This document shows, one piece after another, positions 21,415-31,444 of a DNA stretch of 64,000 nucleotides (position 1 is its first letter; each line of letters begins with the position of its first letter). Below the pieces are notes generated by a model. That model ran no database searches and had not been told where the DNA came from. It worked only from the letters and a program-made list of their open reading frames with translations. The stretch is from Meghimatium bilineatum. Its lineage: Eukaryota; Mollusca; Gastropoda; Stylommatophora; Philomycidae. A program made the translations under genes and the position numbers. The DNA is taken from contig CM067299.1 of the NCBI GenBank assembly GCA_034231615.1, positions 17,946,498-18,010,497 on the forward strand. Direction: 5' to 3'.

Positions 21415-21720
21415 ATTTGATCTATGGGATTCATATCAGAACTGTTTGAAAGCCAATCCATTCTATTGACAGCTGCTTGTTGTAGGAATGCATTTACTGT
21501 GACAACAGTGAGGTATTAATAATCATCTTACGGCCTGCACCAATAACTTGCAGTGCTGGCATGAGGCAGTAGAATCTCGTGACCATATCGATTATGGTCA
21601 AGGACTGCACCATCACAAAGTACTCACCACATCTCCATACTCTGGTTCATCCATCTATGGTCTAGACAAATCGTTACTCATCCATGAACACTGTTAGCCC
21701 ACCATGCATGTCACAAATGC
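21415..21720 (-). pseudogene. Tc1/mariner transposase remnant
   Basis: The minus strand, in broken frames, reads TRVWRCGEYFV, DGAVLDHNRYGHEILLPHAS and AVNRMDWLSNSSDMNPIDQI. These fit Tc1-type DD34E transposases (RVWRR, a catalytic-core block, and DWxxxSPDMNPIE). Only the C-terminal half can be seen; inverted repeats were not found. It is an old, dead copy. Confidence 0.65.
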
Positions 21721-21918
21721 ACATATTGCATACACCACACTAAATGAACAGCACTGTGGGCAACAGTAAAGTGAAGTCAAATGGCTGGATTACAAACACA
21801 AAGGTTGATATTAAGGCGATTCTGAATAGTTTGATCACTGACTACAGTGTTGGAAGCATCTCTGAGGACTGTCTGATAACATGTGTACTTGTGATTCTCT
21901 GTTGCATTGCTTGTCTCT

Positions 21919-24900
21919 TCTTCTTTCGTTCACTTGAAACATGTCTATATCTGCAATTCTGTCTCCTTAATAAAACTCACTGTCTTTTGTAGTTCATACA
22001 GTGTCCCATAGAGCTTTGATTCCAGTGTTGTTTCCTCTGGCCAATATGTCTGCCTCAGCGTTTCATGCTCAGAACACTCTTGAAGTATATGTTTGGCACT
22101 CTGTACTGCCTGTCCACATGTACACATGGCCGTGTAGCCAATCTTGAACTTTGTATACATGTGACTGCGGAGTCGGTTGTGTCCTGTTCTGAGACGTAGA
22201 ATTATAACTTGTTCTGATCTGTTCATAATGTGATAGTCATCTTGTGTTGGTGTTTGTGGCTTTCTTATTGACTTGATCATCTGTTTTTTCTGATGGTAGG
22301 TGATTGGTATATCTGGTTGATCTTCGGCAGCACCTTCCTTAGCCAGTTGATCTGCTTTTTCATTTCCTGGTATTCCACAGTGAGAGGGTATCCACTGCAT
22401 GGTTACCCTATACTGGTAAGACAATTCGCTAAGTAGTTTTTTCAAGTCTGTTAGTTTTCCAGACTGGAGAGCTTGAAGCACTGACCTTGCATCTGTCAGG
22501 AATACCACAGGCTGTAGGTCAGAGTTGGAGTTCAGCAGTTTTTTAGCTGCCACAGTAATTGCCTGGATTTCTGCATCATAATTATTGCAGAATTTTCCTG
22601 TCGGTGTTCTGATTGTATCTCTAGGCTTGTGTGGATATTCTATATATACACCTGCACCTCCATTCCTCACAGCATTCTGTGCTGACCCATCTGTGTATAC
22701 TCTGACCCATATATCTTGTGGATATTCCTCGTCCAGGAAACTGAGGGTGGCTGTCCTCCGCTGCACACTGTTCTGTTCGTCCTCGCTTAGTATTCTTTTC
22801 ACATGGGTCTGAATGTATATTGGCATTCCATGCCTTTCACTCCATGGGGTTTGTTCTGGTACAGACCTTAAGGGGCTGTCAACTTCAGGTAGGTCTGTAA
22901 GTTGTCTACGGAGTCGTTTAGCTTGATGGATAAAGCTGCTTCTTTTCAGTCGCCCCATTGCTAGGTTTTGGAATCTTTCCTTCATTGGATGACTTGGCAT
23001 ACACTGAAACTTTTCCGCTTGAATTAGTACTTTTGTGTCTCTGCGTTCGCCAAGTGTTTGCATTCTTCCCATTTTCTGCATCTCTGCTATGGGTGTTGAT
23101 TTCATTGCTCCCAACATTATTCTAAGTGCCTGGTTTTGCACTTTATCTAGATCTTGTAATGTGGTGTTTGATGCAGGACACCACGCAGCTGAACCATATT
23201 CCAGGTGTGGTCTTATGCCTTGCTGGTAAACTTTACTGAGTATATTCCCACTGGCTCCCCATGTGGTTCCACTTAGTTTTCTCAGGATAGCTAACTTCCT
23301 CCTGGCTTTTGTTGTTGCTTTGTTTATATGCTGCTTCCATGTCAGCTTATCATCAAAAGTAATTCCGAGGTATGTTGGTTGTTTGTCTTCTTTCAAGAGC
23401 TCTCCGTCTATCTTGATATGACCGGCTTTTTGTTTTGGTGAGAGGGTAAAGAGTGTAGTGCTGCACTTATCTGTGTTAATGCTGACACACCATCTATTTG
23501 CCCATAAGGTTAGGGCATCGATAGCTCTTTGTATTTGTTTAGTGGCCACTGTCGCATGTTCTTCCGTGCACCAGATCACCAGGTCGTCAGCATACATTGC
23601 CACTTTGATCCCGTGTGGTAGTTCAGCAACTAGGTCATTGATGTAAACCAAGAAAAGTGTGGGTGACAGGACTCCTCCCTGGGGGACTCCATGACGCAGT
23701 AGGACTTTCTTGCTTTTGCGACCATCTAATTGTACCCTGGCTCTTCTATTATGCAGGTATGCTTTTACCCATTTGTACATTCTTGAGCTAACCCTGCAAT
23801 TTCGCAATTTCTTTAGGAGCCCTTCTTTCCAGACCTTATCAAATGCTTTCCTGAGGTCTATCCATGCTGCTAGTACCAGTTTCTTATCTTGGAAGGCATC
23901 CTCAATCTCTTGGGAGAGGTAGGTTGCCTGATCTTCAGTAGAGTAGCACTGTCTGAAACCTGCTTGCTGTGATACCAGAAGGTTTTCACTTTCAAGGTAC
24001 CACTGCATCCTAAGATTGATAATGCGTTCCATTGTTTTGCATAGACAGCTTGTGAGGCTGATGGGCCTGTAGTTGGAGACTGTGTTGCCATCTTTTCCTG
24101 ATTTGAGGAGAGGTATCATTATTGCTTCTCTCCATGCCTGTGGTACATTACCTGTGGACCAGCTTGTGTTAAAGATTTGCAGCAGCTTTGCTCTTGCTGC
24201 AATTCCCAGGTTTCTAATCATTTCATTGGACACTCCATCAGCTCCAGGGGACTTTTTCATTTTCAATTTGGATATTGCCTGCTCCAGTTCTCTCATTGTG
24301 ATTGGTGCATCCATGACTTCAGGTATAGGTTCGTCTTGTCCAATGTTTTGCTGGTTCGCTCGAACCTCCTGTTGTTTGTCTGGGCTGACTTTGACGTTAT
24401 TGTCTTCTGCAAAGGAATCTGCAAAGTAATCAGCTGCATGTTTACCTGTTAAAATGTTTTTATCTTTATAAAGTGTGATCCTGGTATTTCTCCCTGTACC
24501 TTCATCATTTAGTTGTTTTACAAGTTTCCATAATTTCCTAGTATCTCTTTCTAGGTTCAGTGACTCTGTTTTTTCTTTCCAGCTGTTCCGTCTGGCTTGT
24601 AACTTGGCTCTTTGAAATTTAGCCTTTGTTTGCTGATATTTGTTGTGATGTTCTTGGCTAGGTCTGTTCTCAGCCTGCTTTCTAGATGTTTCCATCTCAT
24701 TTTGCAGCTTTTCCAGTTCATCATTCCAGTAGGGTTTGTAGTTTTTGCGTGCCCCCCTGGGTATGGTTTTACTAGCAGCATGTAGTATACATCTATTAAA
24801 TTCACTCACTGCTCTATTGATGTCTTTGTCCAAGTTCATGTCCTTAGCTAGAACACTGGTTAAATGCTGGTACATTTTCCAGTCTGCCCTCTTATAGTTC

Positions 24901-25965
24901 CACCTAGTGAGCGTGCTGCTGTCCTTGGTATATTCATTGTGAATTTCCAGAAACACTGGTCTGTGGTCACTACCCCCAAGCTGCTTTCCAACGACACGTG
25001 TGATGTTCCATTCCAGGCCTGGTGAGTGGAATGCCAGATCTGGTGTAGAGGTGGTGTGCCATGCTCTCGAGTAGAAGGTTGGTGAGTCAGCTGGCTGGTT
25101 AATAAGAATGAGATTATTTTCATCCTGCCAGCTCTCAAGTTCCTCACCTCTCTTGTCGATATGATCGTAGCCCCAGCTCTGAGAGTGGCTGTTGAAGTCA
25201 CCACACACCATAAGCCTTTCTTTGTCTGGAATTGTGTCTAGTGCCAATGGTTTATCATTTGGGCAGTAGTAGTTCAGGAGATGGAATTCTGCACTGTCTG
25301 TTTTTAGGTGGAGCATCTGGTATTCTGCCCCGTCCATGTATACTTCCAGCTGACATGCGCTGATATTGTTTTTAACTAGTGTCAGAATTCCACCCTTTCG
25401 CCTGTCTTTTCTGTCAGATCGGTAGCACTGGTAGCCTCTGATTTTGAAGGCTATGTCGCTGCTGAGGTGTGTTTCTTGGATACAGCATATATTAACTTGT
25501 TCTTCACTGAGGACATTTTCAAGTTCCAATTTTTTGCTGTATCCATCTCTTTTACTGTTGACACCCTCAGCATTCCAGTGCATTATTTTTATTGGTCGTT
25601 TGTTTGTTTGGCCAGTAGCTCTATTCCCTTGCCTCCTGGCTCCTCGGGGCAATTGAGAAGGACTTCCAGTAACTGAGGTTGGGCCCTTTCGAGGTATAGG
25701 GCCCGGCACCGTCCCTGCCTGAACGTCCGCCACAGGGCAGGCACCATAACGTTTATTAGATGCAGACATGTTTCCATTGTGTTTTATGCGTGGCAACCTG
25801 ATTATCTGTGCGCCTTTTGGCTGGTTGCCTCCGTCTTCAGCACTCTGCTTACATGGGCCGGACTATGGTCCTGCTCGAGTGGGAGTGCCCGACCAGTCTT
25901 AGTTTCCAGCCTCTGATGGCTGAACTAAGCCCCATCACCACTTCAAGGTTCTGGCCTCGATGGGG
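21919..25965 (-). mobile_element. Complete I-type LINE, 4,047 bp, with 10-bp target duplications
   Basis: GCTTGTCTCT flanks the element exactly at 21909-21918 and 25966-25975. Its 5' end (CCCCCATCGAGG on the minus strand) coincides with that of the deleted copy at 33952-36055, which suggests a true start and not a truncation. The leader is about 200 nt, the 3' UTR about 26 nt, and the end is CGAAAGAAGAAGA, a GAA-type tail. It lies in intron 2 of NCAPG in the same orientation as the gene. Combined apurinic endonuclease, RT and RNase H domains place it in the I superclade. Confidence 0.93.
21945..25769 (-). CDS. LINE polyprotein: endonuclease, reverse transcriptase, RNase H
   Basis: One uninterrupted frame. 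The first ATG is at 25769; the frame is open some 25 codons further up to a TAG without another ATG, so I start it here (MSASNKRYGACPVADVQ), giving about 1,274 residues. Numbering from a TTG nine codons earlier: an APE-type endonuclease at about 68-290 (MHWNAEG, QETHL, CGDFNSHS, GSDHRPV); RT at about 500-780 (AAWIDLRKAFDKVW, HGVPQGGVLSPTLF, MYADDLVIW with both catalytic Asp); RNase H at about 1030-1150 (VYTDGS, NYDAEIQA, LTDARS, GNEKADQLAK); and a C-terminal CTCG...HILQEC Cys/His motif at about 1225-1241. All usual catalytic residues are present. It nicks target DNA and reverse transcribes its own RNA. There is no separate ORF1. The copy may be active. Confidence 0.95.
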   Translation of the reverse strand: MSASNKRYGACPVADVQAGTVPGPIPRKGPTSVTGSPSQLPRGARRQGNRATGQTNKRPIKIMHWNAEGVNSKRDGYSKKLELENVLSEEQVNICCIQETHLSSDIAFKIRGYQCYRSDRKDRRKGGILTLVKNNISACQLEVYMDGAEYQMLHLKTDSAEFHLLNYYCPNDKPLALDTIPDKERLMVCGDFNSHSQSWGYDHIDKRGEELESWQDENNLILINQPADSPTFYSRAWHTTSTPDLAFHSPGLEWNITRVVGKQLGGSDHRPVFLEIHNEYTKDSSTLTRWNYKRADWKMYQHLTSVLAKDMNLDKDINRAVSEFNRCILHAASKTIPRGARKNYKPYWNDELEKLQNEMETSRKQAENRPSQEHHNKYQQTKAKFQRAKLQARRNSWKEKTESLNLERDTRKLWKLVKQLNDEGTGRNTRITLYKDKNILTGKHAADYFADSFAEDNNVKVSPDKQQEVRANQQNIGQDEPIPEVMDAPITMRELEQAISKLKMKKSPGADGVSNEMIRNLGIAARAKLLQIFNTSWSTGNVPQAWREAIMIPLLKSGKDGNTVSNYRPISLTSCLCKTMERIINLRMQWYLESENLLVSQQAGFRQCYSTEDQATYLSQEIEDAFQDKKLVLAAWIDLRKAFDKVWKEGLLKKLRNCRVSSRMYKWVKAYLHNRRARVQLDGRKSKKVLLRHGVPQGGVLSPTLFLVYINDLVAELPHGIKVAMYADDLVIWCTEEHATVATKQIQRAIDALTLWANRWCVSINTDKCSTTLFTLSPKQKAGHIKIDGELLKEDKQPTYLGITFDDKLTWKQHINKATTKARRKLAILRKLSGTTWGASGNILSKVYQQGIRPHLEYGSAAWCPASNTTLQDLDKVQNQALRIMLGAMKSTPIAEMQKMGRMQTLGERRDTKVLIQAEKFQCMPSHPMKERFQNLAMGRLKRSSFIHQAKRLRRQLTDLPEVDSPLRSVPEQTPWSERHGMPIYIQTHVKRILSEDEQNSVQRRTATLSFLDEEYPQDIWVRVYTDGSAQNAVRNGGAGVYIEYPHKPRDTIRTPTGKFCNNYDAEIQAITVAAKKLLNSNSDLQPVVFLTDARSVLQALQSGKLTDLKKLLSELSYQYRVTMQWIPSHCGIPGNEKADQLAKEGAAEDQPDIPITYHQKKQMIKSIRKPQTPTQDDYHIMNRSEQVIILRLRTGHNRLRSHMYTKFKIGYTAMCTCGQAVQSAKHILQECSEHETLRQTYWPEETTLESKLYGTLYELQKTVSFIKETELQI

Positions 25966-26389
25966 GCTTGTCTCTGAATTAAGCGATCTTCTCAAGGTAT
26001 AGTAACTCTAGATGACCTATGCGTTGCCATTCTCCAATAATTCCAGTCTGGGCGAAGTACAATCTGACAATAACTGAATGAAATACTGTAATCCTCTGAA
26101 CCCCATTTCAAACAGTACACCTTCCTGCACCCACACAATGGTCTTATATCCACAACACTTAGCATTTGTCATTGAGGCACATTGTTGTGCACTGGTCATG
26201 CAACATGTGTGTTGCTTATAAAGACAATTCTATGAGTGCAGCTCAAGACCAATACTATAGTCTCCCAAATGCATCACACTTTCTTGGATTAGCACATTTT
26301 GTATCATGCTCAGACATCACCAAAAGCACTCACATTTTGGCACATCAACAGAATTTTTTTCAACACGTTGGCTGAGTTTAATGATTGCT

Positions 26390-27115
26390 GATCCAGCAGT
26401 CCATGGGCTCATGCCCTTTGACCCAATGCTATTGTGTGATATATGCATGTGTTTGTGAGCTGTTGTTTTGTTCCATATGTGTTCCATTTATTTGGCCCTG
26501 GAGGGAGAAACATTTTCCTGACACCATCCAGCGCTGGGCATTCAAAAAGGTGGTGGTCAACAATTTCATAGGGATGAGTGCACAGCTGGCACCCTGGAGT
26601 GTGTTGTGGTTGTATTCTGTTCAGGTGATTGTTAAGCTGTACATGATGTGTGCGCAGTCAGAATATGATACTCTGGTCTTTTCTTTCCAGGAGGTTGATA
26701 TTATCTTTAGGATTTGGCCTGGTCATATATTTATAGATAGATTTCCCTCCCAGTGTTTCCCATGGCCCATCTGTTCATCCAATTTTCTTTGTTCACAGAT
26801 TTCAATATCATTTTAACTGTGTGCATGGTTGTTTCTGTATAAGGCTGTTCTTGTTGTGCTCCCATCTTTGCTAGTCTGTCTGTCTGCTTTATCATTGCCA
26901 GGTGTGTTTGAGTGGCCAGGAATCCACTGCATAACAATGTTGACATCATAAGATGTAAGCAGCTGGTTGGCACGGTGGTATATTTCAGCTAGCTCAGGTT
27001 TACAATGTCCATCACATTCAGTGCTTGAAGAGCAGACATAGAGTCTGCAAAAATAACAATGTTTTGAATGTTTGATGGGAAGGCATCACATATGGTCGTC
27101 AGGTCATTTCAGGTC
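26390..27115 (-). mobile_element. I-type LINE C-terminal fragment, inverted sister of 1250-1910
   Basis: It encodes QTDRLAKMGAQQEQPYTETT and a Cys/His end, and its DNA is nearly the same as the reverse of 1250-1910. Both copies carry stops, so they descend from one decayed family or from a duplicated segment. Confidence 0.85.
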
Positions 27116-27228
27116 AGAAATGACATCATATGATAGAAATGTCATTTCTATCATTTCGACCAATTTACTAGACATGTGAACACAAGTTGTGCCATCCCTA
27201 CTTGTCGTCTTTGATTTATATGTGTTCC

Positions 27229-27262
27229 TGTACCTTGATAAAGGCCTTTCGGTCGAACGTCG
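27229..27262 (+). ncRNA. Hammerhead-ribozyme-like motif, degenerate
   Basis: CTTGATAAAGGCC, TTTCGGTC and GAACGTCGAC resemble the core layout CUGAUGA - stem II - GAAACGUC that occurs in Penelope-like and retrozyme-type repeats. The core differs at several positions, so it is probably inactive. A related sequence is at 38858-38890. Confidence 0.25.
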
Positions 27263-27545
27263 ACCTGTGTAAGTGCCTATGTTTGTTTCGTATTATTAGC
27301 AAAACTTTATTATCTCATTTCAAGCTTACTTGAACCAGGTTCACAGACGGCAAGGGATCCATGAGCTAAGAGTGAAATAGGCTATCGAAGTACACAAGAC
27401 CAGTTCCCTGGCAGCAAAACACCTGATACGAGATAGATGAAGTTCAAATACTTGCTTACTGTTTCCCACCGTAGAAACTGCCACCCAAAGGCATGTTACT
27501 GTGCGATAAACTATAACGGCTTAGAGCAAACAACACACTCATCGC

Positions 27546-29360
27546 ATGGAGACATGTGCGGTCGCAATAGACCTTGAGGATGCGTACAATAGGGTGTCCT
27601 TGGATATCTTGATGCACCAGCTGTTAAATCTTGCAGTTAATCCTTTTGTCGTGCATTGGGTTGGCGCCGCCCTGATGCACAGGGTTGTAGTTCTTAAGTG
27701 TGGCAACTGGATATCTGCACCAACGGTTATTAGCCCTGGTCTGCCACAGGCATTGCCTCTATCTCCTGTACTTTTCAATGTATACACAGTACATATTGCT
27801 GGCAATCAAATCACAGGTGTTGGCACAACGATGTCATATGCCAATGATATCCTGGTGTATAGACAGGGCAGAAATCGAGAAGAGTGGAAATCGCCGTGGA
27901 ACTACAGAAGGAGCTGGACAGACTGACAAATTAGTGTCGAGATACGGGAACAGTGGTTAATCCGTCTAAGGCATTCGTGACGTGGTTTTCCTTGAACAAT
28001 CACATGGTAAAGACACCCATGCCACAAGTTTCTGGAAAAGTTTAGAAAGAACTAGCACAATGAGATATCTGGGTGTGTTTTTTGACAGAAGCCTGAGTTT
28101 CAGGGAACATGTTGACCATATTATCATAAAGGAAGGCAAAGGCTTAGCAGCAATGAATGTTATGGCTGCTGCGCAGTGTGAGCAGAGATTGTTATTTCTT
28201 TTGTATCAGGGTTTGGTTGTGGCTGTGGTGGAATATGCACTGGCAATTCTGATTCTTAGCCAAACTCAGATCGAAAGACTGGATATAGTCCAGAATGCAG
28301 CAATGCGTATCATTCTGGGATGCACAACAGACACATCGACAAGAGCTATGCGATACCGACTTGACTGCCCAACAGCTGAGCATAGATTACAGTATTGCCG
28401 TGCACGGGCGTACCTGCAGATAATACATGCAGATAAGGAACACCCGTTGCATTCCGAAATACAGAAAGTTAAAGGCAGCAGACTCAAGAGAGGAAGATCG
28501 TGGATGGGACGTGCTGAGGATGTCATACAAAGCGTGTGCAGATTACAGGATGTGGCAGCAGGTGCGGAATGGATAGGTCTACCCACAGATTTCGAAACTT
28601 GTTTGAGAGTAGTAAATGCAGAGAATGGTGTCCCACAGCTGTGAAGAAAGAAGTGCAGGCTTTAATCAGTGAGAATACCAAAGAGGGGGATGTGATTATA
28701 TACACTGATGGATCTGTAATTAGGCATGTTCGCAGTGCTTGGGCCTTTACAGCTCAGTGAGCAGGTAAAACGATCAAGGAGGAAAATGGTGCCTTTGCGG
28801 TCACTACGAGTAGTATGACCATGGAGACTATGGCGGTGACCAAGGCATTTGAGTGGCTACGCACACACAAGATAGCGCAGGTCTGCATCTTGAGTGACTC
28901 TATGAGTATGATTAAGAAGGTACAAGCGGGTCTCGTTCGCGAACTGTGGATTGAGGCATTGAGAAAGGCGAGCTTGAAAGTGGTTACATTTATTTTCGTG
29001 CCGGGACATGTGGGCGTTCGAGGCAATGAAAAAGCGAATCAACTGGCATCGTGTGCGATTGTGGCACAGGGCGATGGGGCAATGGATCGCGCTGACGTTT
29101 TAAACTTCTTAAGAGATATAACACGCGAGAGTGAGACTAATATGGATGATGATTCCTTTTCAATGGCTAGGATTAAAGATCAGGGATTGAAATGTGGTGT
29201 TGCTAGAGGTGAACATTTTGGAGGGCGCAGATAATGATGGTCAACCAGCATAGGACCGGTACGGTCAGCAGAAGTGTGATGACGGATACACTCAAGGAGA
29301 GATCGGAGCAACTATGGATGTGTCCAGTTTGCAGTGATGATGATCCGACGACTAACTAAC
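27546..29360 (+). mobile_element. 5'-truncated LINE-2 with 14-bp target duplications and TAAC tail
   Basis: AACACACTCATCGC flanks it at 27532-27545 and 29361-29374. Frames encode the RT (VAIDLEDAYNRVSLDIL; SPGLPQALPLSPVLFNVYT; YANDILVY), a connector (RYLGVFFDRSLSFREHVDHI) and RNase H (VIIYTDGSVI, ILSDSMSMI, VPGHVGVRGNEKANQLA). The second catalytic RT Asp codon pair reads AND (AAT at 27843) and there are stops and shifts, so it is inactive. The 3' end is CGACTAACTAACT, a TAAC repeat of the sort I- and CR1-like LINEs use. It lacks the 5' endonuclease. Confidence 0.92.
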
Positions 29361-29374
29361 TAACACACTCATCG

Positions 29375-29780
29375 CCTAGTGACAGGAAGAGAGACACGAG
29401 AAGCTGACCCTAATCAAAAAGTATGCTGAAAATGATTTGCTAGGCCTATATGATGCAGACTAAATAGTAGCACAACATACTTCAAGTCACCCAGCAAAAA
29501 TCACAAAGAAACGTGTCGGTTATTTGAGAGCAATCACAGAAGAATATGGTCTAACTTGATTACATAGACTTGTGGAAGATAACACAAAAGAAGCTAAGAC
29601 AGTTGGAGGTTCAATGAGAGGAAGTGGTGACATTTGAAAATCCCCAGAAAACAACCACAAAACATGACATGCACTTGAAAGTGTAAGAGCAGGTAAGAGA
29701 TTGGTGCTTCATGAGAAGAGATGAGGAAGGCAACCCTACATCATGCTAAATGGCTGGAGGTTGAGAATAAATTCTAGAAA
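29375..29780 (+). other. Unrecognised, once-coding-like stretch in NCAPG intron 2
   Basis: A frame reads LIKKYAENDLLGLYDAD and KITKKRVGYLRAITEEYGLT with stops between. The composition looks like decayed protein coding sequence, but no family was recognised. Confidence 0.25.
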
Positions 29781-29900
29781 GAAATAGTTGCAGCTTTATG
29801 TCTGATAACAAATACTTGTAGTAAGAGCACAGCTTGAAAACTTGATCCAAACATGTGCAAGAGATTCACATGTAAATTCTAACAGAAGCAGCAAACTTAC

Positions 29901-30158
29901 ACCAAGTAAGAATTCAAACAACTTCAACAGCAAGGGGTGCATATCATCATCATCATCCTCTTCTTCGCCGTCTAATTCTGTAGCAGTTTCTTTTCTCAAA
30001 TTGTCTGATTTAACCTTTGCAGAATCCTTTGCAGTAACGCTAGTCACAGCTTTGGCAATGAATTCTATTGTCTTTTCAACAGCTGGCTCCCTTCCATAAA
30101 CCACTAGTACATGTTTAGTTAGCCTCAAGAACTCAACCCAGAACTCATCAAAGTGTCT
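29901..30158 (-). CDS. NCAPG: NCAPG exon 2 (residues 34-119)
   Basis: It reads RHFDEFWVEFLRLTKHVLVV and then YGREPAVEKTIEFIAKAVTS, closely following the human segment VVYKREPAVERVIEFAAKFV. The acceptor TTTTTTCAG is at 30161-30159 and the donor GGT|GTAAGT at 29900. Both ends are phase 0. An acidic patch (EEEDDDDD) near residues 102-109 matches the acidic insert in vertebrate CAP-G. The exon ends in FEFLLG, which joins VHNAKERA of exon 3. Confidence 0.92.
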
Positions 30159-30764
30159 CTGAAAAAAGATACAAAATGTTTGAATAAAGTATTTTAGAAT
30201 GTTGGTTTCATGAAAATAAACAGAAATAATGCAGGAACATCTAGACAACAGCTGTAACATGGCACAAAACTTTATTTAGTGAAACTGAAAACATGTAGTT
30301 TGGAGAAATAAACTGATCACTATGTATTAGAGACCACTACTTCACATCAGTTGGTTTTTTTTTTCCTTTTTTTTTTTAGCAACATGTTTCCCCTGTGCCT
30401 CTGAAATTTGATGTTGCTCACAAATATGAACCCCTTTGTTGTGGTTACTCCGTCAATGGTGAAACTCTTTAGACACTTTGCGCTAGTCTTAGAAGTGTTT
30501 CTTCTCTTCTTTCCATATGCCAGTTGTTTGTCAAGGAGCACATCATACATCAGCTATTTATCAGGTACTTTATCTTGCTAACAGTAAAACACTACAGGCA
30601 ATCAAACCAATAATAGTGTTGCAAATACTAAATATAGTACCTATTTAATAATAATTTATTAACTGTAAACAAAAAGGTCATGACTTATGACTTTAATTGT
30701 TCTAAAACTTAAAAAAATAAGCCATAAGGATACACATTTAAACAATAAAACGCTGCATGGGTTT

Positions 30765-30840
30765 TACCAGGGTTCAGAAGGAGAGCAAAGAATATGTAAC
30801 ACTGTGACCAGCCCTGGTTGTTAAAGAGGCAACTGTGGAT
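30765..30840 (+). repeat. SINE-B head fragment
   Basis: CCAGGGTTCAGAAGGAGAGC and AAAGAATATGTAACACTG match the SINE-B head; the rest is not recognisable. Confidence 0.5.
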
Positions 30841-31034
30841 GTCTGTGACTGATGAGAGAGATGCAAGACAGCAAAAACAGTTCAAGCAACCGTGACCAAG
30901 GTTAGCTTTAAGCATGGTGCTATTGGGTAGGTACAGGATAAAGTTCTTGTATGGCTGGCTGACTATACTATCGATATGGTCACAGACATCCACCATTCAG
31001 TGGAAAAAATACTGAATGTATTAGGTATAAACAC

Positions 31035-31180
31035 GGAAGTCAGATGTGTTGGTTATTTGTGCAAATAAAATGGTGACACAGTGCATTTCTGTTCTCTGAA
31101 CTACTTCCAGCTAGAAATCTTGTACGACCATTGTTCTGTTATAAGAGAGATCCATGGGAGTTTGAGAACAAACAGGAAAA
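31035..31180 (+). repeat. SINE-A copy
   Basis: A diverged copy in NCAPG intron 1 (CAGATGTGTTGGTTATTTG to GAGTTTGAGAACAAACAGG). Confidence 0.72.
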
Positions 31181-31315
31181 AAAAGAGGCAACTAAATATA
31201 TGTTGACATGGTGGGTGGAAAAGAAAACAATGACCTCGGAAAATAATGTTGAGGTTGAATGTGTCGGTTAAAGTCAGATATCAGCTATAAATAATGATGA
31301 AAAAAGTCTACTTAC

Positions 31316-31414
31316 CAATTTGTAAATTTTGTAAAAAGCATTGATCAACTGATGCTGATTTTGTGAATCTTGGCACTCAAGAAACACTGCTTTCAAGTCA
31401 TTGTCTGAAGACAT
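31316..31414 (-). CDS. NCAPG: NCAPG exon 1 (start codon, residues 1-33)
   Basis: The ATG at 31414-31412 opens MSSDNDLKAVFLECQDSQNQ and reads to KIYKL, followed by a GTAAG donor at 31315. An in-frame TAA lies about ten codons upstream, which supports this start. The segment corresponds to the family N-terminus, where a short helix precedes the first HEAT repeat. Upstream, a pyrimidine-rich stretch ending in AG at 31442-31441 could be the acceptor of a 5' UTR intron, so the true first exon may lie further right. No promoter motif was recognised. Confidence 0.85.
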
Positions 31415-31444
31415 GACTTTTTTAACAACAGTTGTTTGACCTTA

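Larger units (their letters stand above)
3742..31414 (-). other. NCAPG: NCAPG gene (condensin I subunit G), span of ten coding exons; 3' part lies beyond the left edge
   Basis: Ten minus-strand exons each match consecutive parts of the animal condensin subunit G (CAP-G, HEAT-repeat protein) as I remember it. All introns have GT-AG ends and the phases fit in every case (0,0,1,1,2,2,2,0,0), giving 594 codons without a stop. In the family the protein binds the kleisin CAP-H and DNA within condensin I and is needed for mitotic chromosome compaction; human CAP-G is about 1,015 residues, so roughly 400 C-terminal residues are missing here. The recognisable order is a basic/HEAT N-terminus, an acidic run (EEEDDDDD), HEAT repeats, a short charged helical segment and more HEAT repeats. 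The introns are long (up to about 9.5 kb) and filled with transposons. The unbroken frame argues for a working gene and against a processed or decayed copy. Confidence 0.93.

Noticed and set aside
22585-25656. Several plus-strand frames of 60-118 codons opposite the complete LINE
   Set aside because: They are antisense shadows of the LINE polyprotein, with no motif of their own.
25769-25796. Starting the LINE polyprotein at the TTG at 25796
   Set aside because: An ATG lies nine codons downstream and non-ATG starts are rare; the upstream open stretch is noted only.
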